Positions 11,701 through 22,515 of a stretch of 64,000 bases of DNA are shown one piece after another. The notes below the pieces were generated by a model. It searched no databases, was not told the DNA's origin, and saw only the letters and a program-made list of their open reading frames with translations. The stretch is from Ampullaceana balthica (lineage: Eukaryota; Mollusca; Gastropoda; Lymnaeidae): the NCBI GenBank assembly GCA_944989445.1, contig CALYLW010000124.1, forward strand, positions 799,001 to 863,000, in the 5' to 3' direction. The first letter of the stretch is position 1. The number at the start of each line of letters is the position of its first letter. Both the position numbers and the translations under genes were made by a program.

Positions 11701-14700
11701 GCGCTTAGCTTCCGTATAAATGAACGTGAGTTAACCTTTAAATATCAAACAAATGCATCATGTTAATTTCAATATTTTGTATTGTAACAAACATGTGAAT
11801 AATAGCCAGCTGCCGACCTACAAGAGCTTATTGAAGGATCACCCCTGACATTACTTGGGGGGCGGGGCGCGGGGGAGGAGGCAAAGGTTTATTCAATTTA
11901 TTTAGATTCAAATTAACTTCGGACTTATTTTTATTTAATTAGAAAAAGACCTATCAAAAATTTCAACACAGTTGCATAAGACTAAATTTTCCTTCATTGT
12001 TTTATCCTGCGATCACAAGCCATTATAAAAATAAGTTTGTAATACAGTGATACCGCGAGATACGAGTTTAATTCGTTCCGTAAATTTCTCGTATCTCAAA
12101 GCAATTTTCCCCATTGAAGTTAATTGAAATGCCATTAATCCGTTCCAGCCCAAAAATTTGCTACCCCTAATTGTTTTTGTTAAGTGTTTTTTAATAAGAA
12201 AAATGTATTTATGAATGACAAATATGGTATAAAAACATAATAAAAGAGAATGTAAAGCACACAAAAAACTGGTTTCATAAAGCGTACATACTTATTTGTA
12301 ATTTGGTCACTATAATGTAACTTACACACAACTTAAATGCTACTGTATGCTGAATCACTGCTTTTCTCTTCACTGGTCTTTGGCTTTTTCGCCCGATTCA
12401 AAAAAAATTAAAAATTAAAAACTGTCCAAGGAGGTTTGTTTCTTCCTTCCTTTCAGAATACTGCGGAAATGAGTTAGGCAAGTGTCATTAAATAGCTCCG
12501 ATGCACGATCAGTTGCAACTTTTTCGGGGTGTTTCTATTCCACAAACTGTGAAACTCTCTCCCTCATTTCCAAGATCTCTTTGATCTAACTTTTTGAGAT
12601 AACCTCCTCCACCACTGCCTCTTCCTCAAAATCAATTTCAAGCAGAACCCCCGAATGCTGCTGTGAATTTAACTCTTGTAATTCTCCTGAACACTAGAAC
12701 GTTCAAGAAACTTCCAGAACTTTTGAGAAACTCTCATAACTTTCTAGAACGTTCTTGAATGTTCCAAAAGTAGATGTACTAGTATAAAAGCACAGGTGTC
12801 TCGAACCAAGATTCCAATTCGTGTTATTTCAGACTGAAAGGATGACGATTCGTAGTTGAAGAAAAGTTATCTATTTGATATGGCATCCAGCTGATTCATT
12901 CTGCTATGTGTGAGAACCATTCATAAAGACAAGAGCGAAAGAATATTCCGTGGAAGCAAGCCATATAATGTGCGAGGCCTTCAAGGCATACTTCGGCGTG
13001 CCGGTCGGAGACCATGACACAACCTGGGCACCACATTTCACTTGCGAATATTGCAAGAAAACACTTGAAGGTAAACTGAACAGTTACTTCTGGCTTATAT
13101 GTGTTTTAATAATGTTTTTATTTTATTATTATCTGCCAGTTCCGACTCCTCCTAAGCTGCATCGGCCATCTTCAAGAGACAGCTGCAAGTCAGATAGCGA
13201 GGCCGATACTGAGGATAGAAAGCCGTACTTCCCTAACCAGAAAGACGTGAACGATTTAATTAGGGACTTCTGGTTTACGAAATCGAATGCTGAGCTTCTG
13301 ATATCCAGGCTCAAACAGTTGAACTTGTTTGATGATAGCGTACAAGTCACGGATCAGAGGAAGCGGCATCAAAGATTCTCCAACTTCTTCAGTCAGCGTG
13401 ATGGGATGTGCTTCTGCAACGATGTTGCCGGTCTATTCCAGGCTATAGGTATCGCATGTAATCCTATTGAATGGCGCCTATTCATACTCAGTTCATCCTG
13501 GAGCTTCAAAGCCGTGTTGCTTAACAATGGAAACAACTACCCGTCTCTCCCGATGGCCCACTCTGTGCATCTCAAAGACGACTACACCAGTGTCAAAATG
13601 TTGCTGAGTGCATTAAAGTATGACGACTACGGATGGGAGGTCATCGGTGACTTCAAAATAGTATCATTCCTCATGGGTCTTCAAAGAGGTTTCATGAAAT
13701 TTCCTTGTTTCCTCTGTCTCTGTGACAGCCGTGACACTAAGGCGTATTATCGCACAAAGGACTGGCCACAAGGGACCGAGTTTTTTTGTTAGGAAGAGCA
13801 ATGTGAAGTGGGAGCGGCTGATAGAACCTCATAAAGTGCTTATGCCACTGCTGCACATCAAGTTAGGCCTCATTAAGCAATTTGTCATTGCTCTTGACAA
13901 GGAGTCAGCAGCATTTCAATACCTCCAAGATCTTTTTCAAAAGCTGTCCAAGGCTAGGGTCAGGGCTGGTATATTCGTCGGACTACGGATCAAGAAGATC
14001 ATAGAATGTGAGGATTTCGCAAAGCTGTTGAACAGGACGGAGAGAGCGGCTTGGGGCAGTTTCGTTCCAGTTGTTCAGGGCTTCCTAGGCAATCACAAAG
14101 CTGAAAACTATGTGGAGTTGGTGCAGACTCTCATAAAGAATTACGCCAAAATGGGATGCAGAATGTCTCTGAAAGTCCATATCCTTGATTCGCATCTCGA
14201 CAAATTCAAGGAGAACATGGGCGCTAACTCCGAGGAGCAAGGTGAGCGCTTTCATCAATATATATTAGACTTTGAAAGTCGTTACCAAGGACAGTATAAC
14301 GAAAACATTATGGGGGACTACATTTGGGGGCTACTTACAGAGATTGATTCACAGTACAATCGTAAATCTAGAAAATCTACACATTTCTTAACCTTGTTGA
14401 GTGGTTTCCGACTGTGTTTGTTTATTCTTTATCCAATTTTTGTTTTTACCTCATCATAATGACGAAAATGAAAAAATAATCGTTCTATTTTCACAAAAAA
14501 CGAGTTTTCTTCGAGCTGTTGTCATGTAAGCAAAGTTTGTGCTTGATGAAGTCATTTTTTCACATACTTTAAACCAGGGTTCGGGAAACCATGGCTCGCG
14601 AACCAGATGTGGCTCTTTTGATGGCTGAATCTGGCTCGCTGATAAATGTTCCATCATAATTTTTTTTTACTTCAGACTCCTTTTATCTACACATTAATTA

Positions 14701-17700
14701 CATATCCAAAAAACAACAACAAAATAATTTTAAAAATCAGCAAATCCATGCAGCACCATAAGTCGCATTAATGGTAAGAAATACTCATTATTGATTAGCA
14801 ACAGCATAACAATGTTATTAAAAAGAATTCAGAGACATAATTATTGAACTTTGAGTGTTAAAATTACTCAAAATGCTCACATTTACTTTTACATGAATTT
14901 TTAGTTTTAAACACAATGTATGGCTCTCTCAGAATGACTTTTTCAAAAATATGTGGTGTTTATGGCTCTCTCAGACAAAAAAGTTTCCCGACCCCTGGTT
15001 TAGAAATATGCAATCGAAATGTAACACTTAGAATCCAGGAACAAAAATTGTGTTACATAGTGTAATCGAAAGAATAAACAGATGATAACTTTTTGACTAA
15101 TAATAAAAAATGAAACATGTTGGGGATGGAGTTGTTTTATATATATATTAGGGCTGCGGAAATTAACGATTAATTTCTCGATTAATCGTTAAAATTTTTT
15201 ATCGATCCAAATTATTTTAATCGATAAAAATTCGATTAAAATTAAAGAAAATATTTAAAATATTTTTAAAACTTTTTATTAATAAATAATTAATTATTAA
15301 TAATTTATAATAATATATATATTTTTACATAAAAACTTCTCCCGCGTAATATTATAATTTATTTTATTACTGTATGTGGACCGGCAGACGTCAACTAAAA
15401 AATGGCTGACAGCATCAGCGCAGATAAATTTAAACATATAACTAGAAAGTTGAGCAAAAATTTTGTTTTTAAGCTAACTGCGAATGGCAAAGTCGAAGAT
15501 GGTGAAAAAGTTTACTGTGTTCACTGCCATAAACAATTCTCTTTTAAATGATCAAATACATCGCTGACGTACCACCTTCAACACAAACATCCGATCAAGT
15601 ATCAACACATTGTCATAAAATTTATTTTAAAATATTCTTAACTTTCAATGTCCGTGACAAATGTTCCGTTTAATGACGTCATAAATTTCTATTTTTGGCT
15701 TTAATCGAAATTATCGATTAATTAATCGATAATTTTTCAAAAGTTAACGATTAAATTTAAATTAATCGATAACAGCCCTAATATATATATATTTCATAAT
15801 TTCCATTTTTTCAATTAGCCTTACAACCTCCTAAATAAGTATTTTTTTATATGAAGTGATTTAAAAACATTTTTTGTATATTCCCTTTTTTTAACAGTAT
15901 AAATAATATTCAACAAAACTAAGAATTAACTTTTTAGTCTTGAAAATTTTATTTCGCCGCGTCCTAGATAATTTGAAATAGCTGGAATTTTCATTTTCAC
16001 TTTATTGGGTTAATATACTTGTGTGCCACCTGTAGAGAAGTCCACAGTAAATTTTTTATCACAACTAAAATAATGTAGTGTAAATTTACGTAATAAATTC
16101 CCATGTTATTGCGAGTCTGGCTATCAATTTTCTGTAAGCTTGTAAAATTGTTGCATCCATCGCTAATGATGATATCTAAGCACATTTTTGCGTATTTTAG
16201 TTAGGCAAACTATTCCAGCGACATCTTTTTCGCCGTTTTTTTTTAATAATCTCACCAAATCCATTAATCACATCGCAATTGTTATCTATTTGACCTCTTT
16301 ATACCCAAACTAAATGAATAGTAGATAGAATTCCAAAACCTTTACGTATTATTCATAATTTTACAGTTAGTTAACCGCCTTGATCCAGTATAATAAAATG
16401 AGAGGAAAAAAATGTATTTATAAATATTTTAATTTATTCAAGCCAAAACAAATCCAAATAACTGTAAACACATATTTTCCCTAAGCTATCATCAAAAGTA
16501 TAAAGTCTTCTGTCGTGTAGGAACTTGGTTACCTAGTGGTCAAAGAGTGAGAATTTAGAGATATGGAGATAATACGAATCTACTGCGTTAATTCGTTCTG
16601 TGCAGAAACAGTGTGTTTATGTGCATGTATGAAAGTGCTTGTGTAAGTCTGTGCTTAGTACGGCGGTTTTCTGGATCTAATGTTGGACACTTCATGTAGT
16701 TAGTCACAGACGTATGAAGCGTAAAGGAATTAAACTGATTACGTTGCCACCATCTTGTTGAAAACTGTCTGGAATCATTGCGAGATTAAATCTCTTTTGT
16801 TTTTTCCTGAAATTTTGTGCGTGGTGTTTTTATATAATGCGTCTATTACCACTTTTCCTTTATGCGCATTACCCTGTACTCTGGCACAGTACCAGAGGCT
16901 GGAAACAGCTTATTTGTATTTGACTTATTTATTTTTTAACTCCCTTAATCATTTTAAACTGGACATAAGAAAATGTGCTCCACCACCCACCATTTTAAAA
17001 CTGGAGATGAAACAAGAGCAGACGACATACCTGACACCAAGCCAGGTCTGAGTCAGTGTACAGAAGCCGACCATAAACATGGTGGTACAGAAGAGCTGCG
17101 ACCTCACGGGATGGTCGTAAGGGACACAGGCAGCATCGGACACAATGGATGAGGTGGTCAGACATCCAGAAATACTGAGGAGCACGTGCTGAGGATTGAG
17201 TTTGTAAAAATATGTATAGCTTTGAGCAAGTCAAAAATAGTTGGATTAGTGTGTACATGTCTGAGCTCGTCTGGGTTTGTGTGTGTCTAGGTTTGTGTGT
17301 GTCTGGGTTTGTGTGTGTCTGGGTTTGTGTGTGTCTGGGTTTGTGTGTGCCTGGGTTTGTGTGTCTTGACTTGTGTGTCATGGTTTGTGTGTGTCTGGGT
17401 TTGTGTGTGTCTGGGTTTGTGTGTATCTTGGTTTGTGTGTGTGTTGACTTGTGTGTCATGGTGTGTGTGTGTGTCTGGGTTTTTGTGTGTCTGGGTTTGT
17501 GTTTCTCTTGACTTGTGTGTCTTGGTTTGTGTGTGGCTGGGTTTGTGTGTTTGGGTTTGTGTGTGTCTTGACTTGTGTGTCATGGTTTGCGTGTGTCATG
17601 ATTTGTGTGTGTGTCTGGGTTTGTGTGTCTTGACTTGTGTGTTATGGTTTGTGTGTGTCTTGACTTGTGTCATGGTTTAAGTGTGTCTGGGTTTGTGTGT

Positions 17701-20700
17701 GTCTTGACTTGTGTGTTATGGTTTGTGTGTGTCTTGACTTGTGTGTTATGGTTTGTGTGTGTCTGGGTTTGTGTGTGTCTTGACTTGTGTGTTATGGTTT
17801 GTGTGTGTCTGGGTTTGTGTGTGTCTTGACTTGTGTGTTATGGTTTGTGTGTGTCTGGGTTTGTGTGTGTCATGACTTGTGTGTCATGGTTTGTGTGTGT
17901 CTGGGTTTGTGTGTGTCTTGACTTGTGTGTCATGGTTTGTGTGTGTCTGGGTTGTGTGTGTCTGGGTTTGTGTGTATCTGGGTTTGTGTGTGTGTTGACT
18001 TGTGTGTCATGGTGTGTTTGTGTCTGGGTTTGTGTGTGTCTGGGTTTGTGTGTGTCTGGGTTTGTGTTTCTCTTGACTTGTGTGTCTTGGTTTGTGTGTG
18101 GCTGGGTTTGTGTGTCTGGGTTTGTGTGTGTCTTGACTTGTGTGTCATGGTTTGTGTGTGTCATGATTTGTGTGTGTCTGGGTTTGTGTGTCTTGACTTG
18201 TGTGTTATGGTTTGTGTGTGTCTGGGTTTGTGTGTGTCTTGACTTGTGTGTCATGGTTTAAGTGTGTCTGGTTTTGTGTGTGTCTTGACTTTTGTGTTAT
18301 GGTTTGTGTATGTCCGTAACTTTAAGTAGCATACTATAAAATACTCCCAATTAGTCATACCCATCCCCTCTTAAAATGCCAACACTCACTTCTTTTAAAC
18401 CCTTAAAATATAACAATTTTTTTTTCTTATGCAGATTCGTTGTTTAATATTTAAGATTTATTGCGCAAAGCGCGCTTGTGGTACGATTATTTAGTGCAGA
18501 TCATGTAGGGAATCATTTTTGTGACAGCTGTTGGTTTTTTGTGGAAGCTGTTATTGTGACAGCTGTTATTGTGACACATTTTTAATGGCGGGGGTTGACA
18601 ACAACATTCCTGATCCCGAGCATAATATAGTTGACCCCCACCACAACCCACCTGACCCTAACCGCAGAAACATTAACCTAACACCCTATGGCGGATTAAG
18701 AGGGGGCTGAACGGGCTGAAGCCAGGGGCCCCCGATGATTTGGGGGCCCCCAAATTTAGTATATTTTATAATAAACGTGGACACATTTTTGCATGATTCC
18801 CTAAAAATATAACAGATTAAATAAAAATAAAAACGTATGTATTAATCTGATCGCTATTCGGACCCGATAGTCAATACTTTTTATATCTTTAAATTTTTCT
18901 TTCCCATCAAGATCTGGTGGTCTTGTGGCAGCTTACAGGCGTGTAGTGCAAGCGGTGTCTGGTTCGAATCCCAGTTGGTATAAAAAAAATTTTAAATTTG
19001 TCTTTTTTTTTAAATTATCTTTTTACACTCAATTTTACGATACCGGGGCAACAGTCATTTCTTGGTGTTCGGTTTTTTTTATGAATCCGATCCCGTAATA
19101 CAGAAAAATTATGAGAAAAGGAACCAATGGACTATTTAGTTACAAGTTACAGCCATAGTCTTATATTATTAGCTGTCAGCAATCATTTTATTTAAAGGGA
19201 CGCTGGCTGGATAGGGCCCCAGTTTAAATTGCAGCCAGGGGCCCCGTGCAGTCTTAATCCGCCCCTGCTAACCCCCAAAATCTTATGTTCGGAGACGTGT
19301 GTACAAGTCCATGGGTATAAGAAATTGACAGGCTGTGTACTCAGTGTATTGCCTTATAAGTCTACAATTTTAAACTCCTTTCGTTGCTTACTCGAATAGT
19401 AAATGTTGCGTGTAATGAATCTGTATACTTAAGCTTTTTTATGCATTCAACCGTCTTGAAATCCCGAAATTTCTCATAGGCTATGTACTAACTTATTCAG
19501 CGTTTATTTTTAGGATGCATTTATAATGCTAAAATTACATACATACTTAAATAACCCAACATGAAAACTAAATCTCAGTGTCTGAAAAGCATGGACGGGT
19601 AATAAGTACGAACCTAATCAACCTAATTCTATGGGAAAGTAAATCGATTCACGAAGATGCTAATCTATCGATCTCACTGCATGCGAGATATTCTAACTCA
19701 AACAGAATTTAATTTGCTGTCCGATAATTGCATTTGCTGTCTCATTCACTCAAAAGTACTGCTTTTTATATGTTAAATTTGTGCTATATTATGAGTATAC
19801 ACGGACAACCAGACACCACGAGTTAATATAAAGGATTTAATAATAAAAAAAACGTAAAAAAAACTAGTTTTTGACTAAAAATCCTTTATGTACTAGACGT
19901 AGCTAAAAGAATGTTCATTTTAATACGCAGCGCAAGACCATCAAAAAATACAAAATTGCAGTTGTGTCGTAAAACATGTTTAAACCGGTCAGGAATATGT
20001 TTATAAAAAGTGTTGTCAATAAAATACGCACCTTATTGCGCGACAGAAAGGTTGTTCAATATAATACGCACCGCGACACTATCTAAAAAAATAACATGAT
20101 ACATAGGAATAAATAAAATAATCTAAAAATTCAATAATTTAATTACAGTACATGCGATCGATGTGAAATTTTGATATATAGTTTTTATCGTCGACACAAA
20201 ACTGCCTGCTAAATTTCAGCTCGCTAGCTTACGAGGAAGTGGGTTAAAAATCGATCCAAAGTTTTGGCGACAAGCAAGCAAGGGCGCAAGCAAGCAACCA
20301 GACACCACGAGTTAATTAATATAAATGATTTAATAAGAAAACGTAAAAAAAACAAGTTTTTGACTATAAATCCTTTATGTACGAGAAGTAACTAAAAGAA
20401 TGTTCATTATAATACGCAGCGAAAGACCATCCAAAAATACAAAATTGCAGTTGTGTCGTAAAACATGTTTAATATAATACGCACCGCGACACTCTATCTC
20501 AAAAAATAGCATGATACATATGAATAAATAAAATAATATAAAAAATCAATAATTTAATTACGGTACATGCGATCGATTTGAAATTTTGAAACATTGTTTT
20601 TATCATCGGTACGAAACTGCCTGCTAAATTTCAGCTCGCTAGCTTACGAGGAAGTGGGTTAAAAATCGATCCAAAGTTTTGGCGACAAGCAAGCAAGTAA

Positions 20701-22515
20701 TCAAGGGCGCAATCAAGGGCGCAAGCAGACACCACGAGTTAATATAAAGGATTTAATAAGTATATCGCGAGACAACACCATAGTGTCCTTTGATTGATCA
20801 ATCAATGTATGTAGAGTCTAGAGCTTCAGAATGGTTGGGATTTTTTTTTAATCTGTGAGGAATGTTAGAATTGTTTTCTTGTTGAACTATGATTCAGATG
20901 ATCTAGGGGAAAATGACAACTTTTATAATAATCTATGTTTGCGCTGCTGTTTAGCGTTGATAAATTCGCTCCATTGAATTGCAATGCCATGTGTTTAGAT
21001 TTTGTGTTTGCGGTGGTTTTCCTTCATTATAACTAAATATTTTAACATGTAAAGTTTTAATTCATTTGATTTCTGTAATGAATGCTCCAACGTTGATGTT
21101 AAGTTAAGAACAAGAAGACCAGCTTGTGAAAAGATGAATAAGAATATGCATTGCGGGAAGTTTATAAGCTGAAACAAATATGTTATCTTGTGTTTACTGC
21201 TGCATGAGTGAAAAATCGAACCAGCTCGTTGCTTCAAGCGCAATGTTTTCAACTGAGTCCTACCCAGTTGTGACATTAGCGCTCTTCTCAAGCTCGACTA
21301 GATAAAGACGTGTCATATTAGGATCAAATCTGAAGCACTTTGATTTGGAGACTGTGGTCTCCTAGGTAACGGTTGATCATAGTTGATATTACAGGATACA
21401 CGTACGGAACAATTTTTTTAAAGTAGTCCTATTCCAAGTTGTGACCTTCGCTCTTGTAATTGAGGGTCCATTCTAATGCGATATCATTGAATACGAGGAC
21501 TCTTCAACTCAGTGTTGTAACTACATAGGCGAGAGTCAAAAACCTCACTGACAAACTATTATGGTAAATATTTGTTGATTTATATTTATGTTAAGATACA
21601 CTGAATAAAGTGGAACTGAATAGCTTTTAATGATTGAATTAATGGATTTAAAATCGCTGAATATTTATTATTGTAGATAATCAAAAGAAATTCGAGAATT
21701 GTAGTCGAAGGTAGTCAACATAACATTAATTGAGGTTTTCTCACGTTTTACTAATGTCATTTGTTTGCTAGATTGTGAAGTTTATTGAAATTCAGCTTAA
21801 TTTTTATCTTTGAAAATACTTATGCTTTTATATTATCGATTTTCAATGAAAAACGGAATGTTTGTAAAATAAATGAATGTCGTTCTCTCACCAACAACAA
21901 AATTATATATTTCATATGAGTAATACATAGTTGAACCGGACTCAAACTTAACTAAAATTTATTTTCATTTTAAATAGTTTACCTGGGTTTCAAAAATTAC
22001 TAGGTACCCGTTGCACTTTTTACTCGATCTTGCAATGGTGTTATTTAAAATTGAGCATCGTAAAGATTTATTTCGGTGTAAATTCAAGTGAAGCAATTTC
22101 TGAATACTTCAATAATATATATACTCTAGTGTACATAACATGCCAGCCTCGTTCAGGCACGTTACCCATTTAAATATTGTTTTATTATAGTTTTATTTAA
22201 TCTGAATGTGCCATGTTCAAATTGATTGGATTTATGTGCATGGTATGCATAGTCAGTTATTTTGGTTAATTTTTTTTTAAATTTAACTTTATTTACATTA
22301 ACTCTTACCTGCAGTGCAGCCATGATAGTTACTGGAACAGGGGGTGTGTCTAAGATTCTGTATTTCAAAGTGGATATTTTTATTTTGCTCGATGTTTTTT
22401 CGTTGTTATTTGCTCCATCATCGCCTGCCGCTTGCTCTTTGAGTTTATCCATGGCTGTGCTATGACTAACCGGCAATGCCTCATAAACACTTTTGGACTT
22501 ACTGCCGTTTTTCAT
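8584..22515 (-). CDS. SLC23-type nucleobase/ascorbate transporter, first six coding exons (partial)
   Basis: Exons in transcript order are 22515-22309, 17188-17031, 11619-11510, 10923-10820, 10231-10050 and 8707-8584. All junctions are GT-AG and phases match throughout (885 nt, 295 residues). The predicted protein has a ~50-residue polar cytoplasmic N-terminus, the family phrase ILDTPP, then [22 protein letters not shown], a loop with likely N-glycosylation sites NVT and [39 protein letters not shown] and VFQLIP. These agree with recalled SLC23 (SVCT/nucleobase transporter) proteins, which are multi-pass plasma-membrane carriers, usually sodium-coupled for ascorbate. The second half, which bears the substrate-binding family motif, is not found left of 8584 and is probably outside the window, so substrate cannot be assigned. 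Introns reach 5 kb and are full of repeats. Confidence 0.9.
9144..9888. repeat. 185-bp tandem repeat, four copies
   Basis: The marker catttgagtaagatgatccg occurs at 9146, 9331, 9516 and 9701, an exact 185-bp period. Copies are nearly identical. Each start, gatcatttgagtaagatgatc, is an imperfect hairpin. It lies in the SLC23-like intron between exons 5 and 6. Confidence 0.95.
10050..10231 (-). CDS. SLC23-like exon 5 (membrane core)
   Basis: The acceptor is acttcacag/atggct. It encodes [19 protein letters not shown] and then [18 protein letters not shown], the best conserved block in the window. The donor is ctaag/gtaaat, leaving two bases that complete a serine codon in the next exon. Confidence 0.92.
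10820..10923 (-). CDS. SLC23-like exon 4 (extracellular loop)
   Basis: It encodes a hydrophilic loop with NVT and NTS sequons and ends TWRLQE, aligning with the family segment before the next helix. The acceptor is gtccacag/tg and the donor gaa/gtacgt; both junctions keep phase. Confidence 0.85.
11120..11505. repeat. degenerate ~20-bp minisatellite
   Basis: About 18 imperfect units vary around cagaataagggccagtacgt. Many contain tacgtca or tgacgtca, similar to CRE-like octamers. It occupies intron 3 of the SLC23-like gene and runs up to the exon 3 donor. Confidence 0.8.
11510..11619 (-). CDS. SLC23-like exon 3
   Basis: It encodes [18 protein letters not shown] then WQC, equivalent to the LPLFQ...F.VP...W.C stretch of SLC23 proteins. 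The acceptor is attcaccag/g and the donor caag/gtagta. A degenerate 20-bp repeat abuts the donor. Confidence 0.9.
12040..12690. mobile_element. degraded DNA-transposon fragment
   Basis: The sequence cagtgataccgcgagatacg at 12045 resembles the terminus of a widespread pogo-like repeat (cagtg.tacctcgagatacga). Later segments near 12363 read, on the minus strand, like a short basic peptide remnant. No second terminus was identified, so the limits are approximate. Confidence 0.4.
12696..12790 (+). promoter_or_regulatory. heat-shock element arrays plus TATA box
   Basis: From 12696 to 12730 there are seven contiguous 5-bp blocks alternating nGAAn and nTTCn: agaac, gttca, agaaa, cttcc, agaac, ttttg (one mismatch), agaaa. 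A second array at 12746-12765 has four perfect blocks: agaac, gttct, tgaat, gttcc. A TATA box, tataaaag, lies at 12783-12790, 18 bp further on. HSF trimers are known to bind three or more such blocks. The order HSE-HSE-TATA-gene points to the plus-strand pseudogene starting near 12880. Function is inferred from the motifs only. Confidence 0.85.
12880..14459 (+). pseudogene. broken member of a multicopy invertebrate gene family (unnamed)
   Basis: The product resembles, from memory, a large family of unannotated invertebrate proteins that looks mobile or transposon-derived. Markers are DSFCYV near the start, [46 protein letters not shown]-like [34 protein letters not shown] and SRYQGQY. Cysteine pairs suggest zinc binding near the N-terminus. 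Visible lesions are a frame break just after the ATG at 12880, an in-frame TGA at 12911-12913 where the family has Cys-Gly, and a frameshift in a seven-T run at 13781-13787 that splits the protein. A 69-bp in-frame stretch, 13071-13139, has GT...AG ends and is probably an intron. Biochemical function is unknown. It lies antisense inside SLC23-like intron 2. Confidence 0.75.
14575..14997. mobile_element. short non-autonomous hAT-like element
   Basis: The ends cagggttcgggaaaccatgg and aaagtttcccgacccctg are inverted relative to each other, a typical hAT terminus style. Interior repeats of atggctctctcaga are near the right end. No convincing 8-bp duplication is visible (flanks tttaaa and tttaga). 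Confidence 0.7.
15149..15780 (+). mobile_element. deleted hAT element retaining a BED zinc finger
   Basis: The terminal repeats tagggctg and cagcccta are flanked by atatatat on both sides (15141-15148 and 15781-15788), though the AT-repeat context weakens the duplication. Long subterminal inverted sequences contain attaatcgat. At 15402 an ATG opens a short frame with [12 protein letters not shown], a stop in place of a residue, then TYHLQHKHP: a C-x2-C...H-x4-H BED finger typical of hAT transposases. The catalytic region is missing. From 15789 to 17030 I see no gene. Confidence 0.8.
17031..17188 (-). CDS. SLC23-like exon 2 (first membrane segments)
   Basis: The acceptor is atcctcag/cacgtg and the donor cag/gtatgt. 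It encodes [16 protein letters not shown] through QTWLGVR, two predicted hydrophobic segments, and joins exon 1 in phase. The TG-rich minisatellite begins about 80 bp upstream in intron 1. Confidence 0.9.
17268..18314. repeat. TG-rich minisatellite, about 1.05 kb
   Basis: It is built of two interleaved unit types, variants of tctgggtttgtgtgtg and tcttgacttgtgtgtcatgg, with higher-order blocks repeated (17480-17700 resembles 18060-18260). It lies in SLC23-like intron 1, where the transcribed minus strand is CA-rich (acacaaacccagacac). Its long open frames in several reading frames are repeat artefacts. Confidence 0.95.
18687..19268. mobile_element. non-autonomous element inserted in the dispersed repeat
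   Basis: The ends ggcggattaag and cttaatccgcc are inverted. The left flank taacaccc (18679-18686) and right flank taaccccc (19269-19276) differ at one base and fit an 8-bp target duplication; the empty copy near 33845 reads taaccccc. Ends of the cagggg(c)ggattaag type suggest hAT. Confidence 0.8.
18911..18985 (+). repeat. tRNA-like sequence within the element
   Basis: There is a consensus B box, ggttcgaatccc, at about 18960 and an A-box-like tggtcttgtggcagc about 45 bp earlier, followed by an A-rich stretch. The acceptor stem does not pair well, so this looks like a SINE head or tRNA relic rather than a working tRNA gene. Confidence 0.55.
19803..20765 (+). repeat. repeat family B, two tandem copies
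   Basis: Units run from gtaaaaaaaac(t/a)agtttttgact and aaatcctttatgtac to gacaccacgagttaat and ataaaggattt. The second starts near 20331. Internal markers are ataatacgcaccgcgac, gcgatcgat and aaatttcagctcgctagctt. The second copy lacks the block around the words gttgtcaataaaatacgcac. The remaining intron to 22308 shows no gene. Confidence 0.8.
22309..22515 (-). CDS. SLC23-like exon 1 (start codon)
   Basis: It starts at ATG 22515-22513; an adjacent in-frame GTG just upstream is not needed. It encodes 69 residues ending in [16 protein letters not shown], and the donor is CTGCAG/gtaaga. ILDTPP leading into the first membrane segment is typical of the family. Region 22516-23410 upstream should hold the promoter and 5' UTR, but I see no clear TATA box. 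Confidence 0.88.

Larger units (their letters stand above)
18470..19345 (+). repeat. dispersed repeat, copy containing an insertion
   Basis: The flanks 18470-18686 and 19269-19345 together match 33665-33955: gtgcagatcatgtagggaat, gatcccgagcataatatag, cccaccacaacccacctgac, then ggtata(a/c)gaaattgacaggct. This copy is split by an element at 18687-19268, and the other copy shows the uninterrupted site. Confidence 0.85.

Noticed and set aside
17212..18261. Long overlapping open frames rich in Cys/Val on one strand and His/Thr/Gln on the other
   Set aside because: They are translations of the TG-rich minisatellite; several frames are open at once and no start or splice context supports a gene.
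18911..18985. Functional tRNA gene
   Set aside because: The B box is good but acceptor and T stems do not pair fully, and it sits inside a mobile element.
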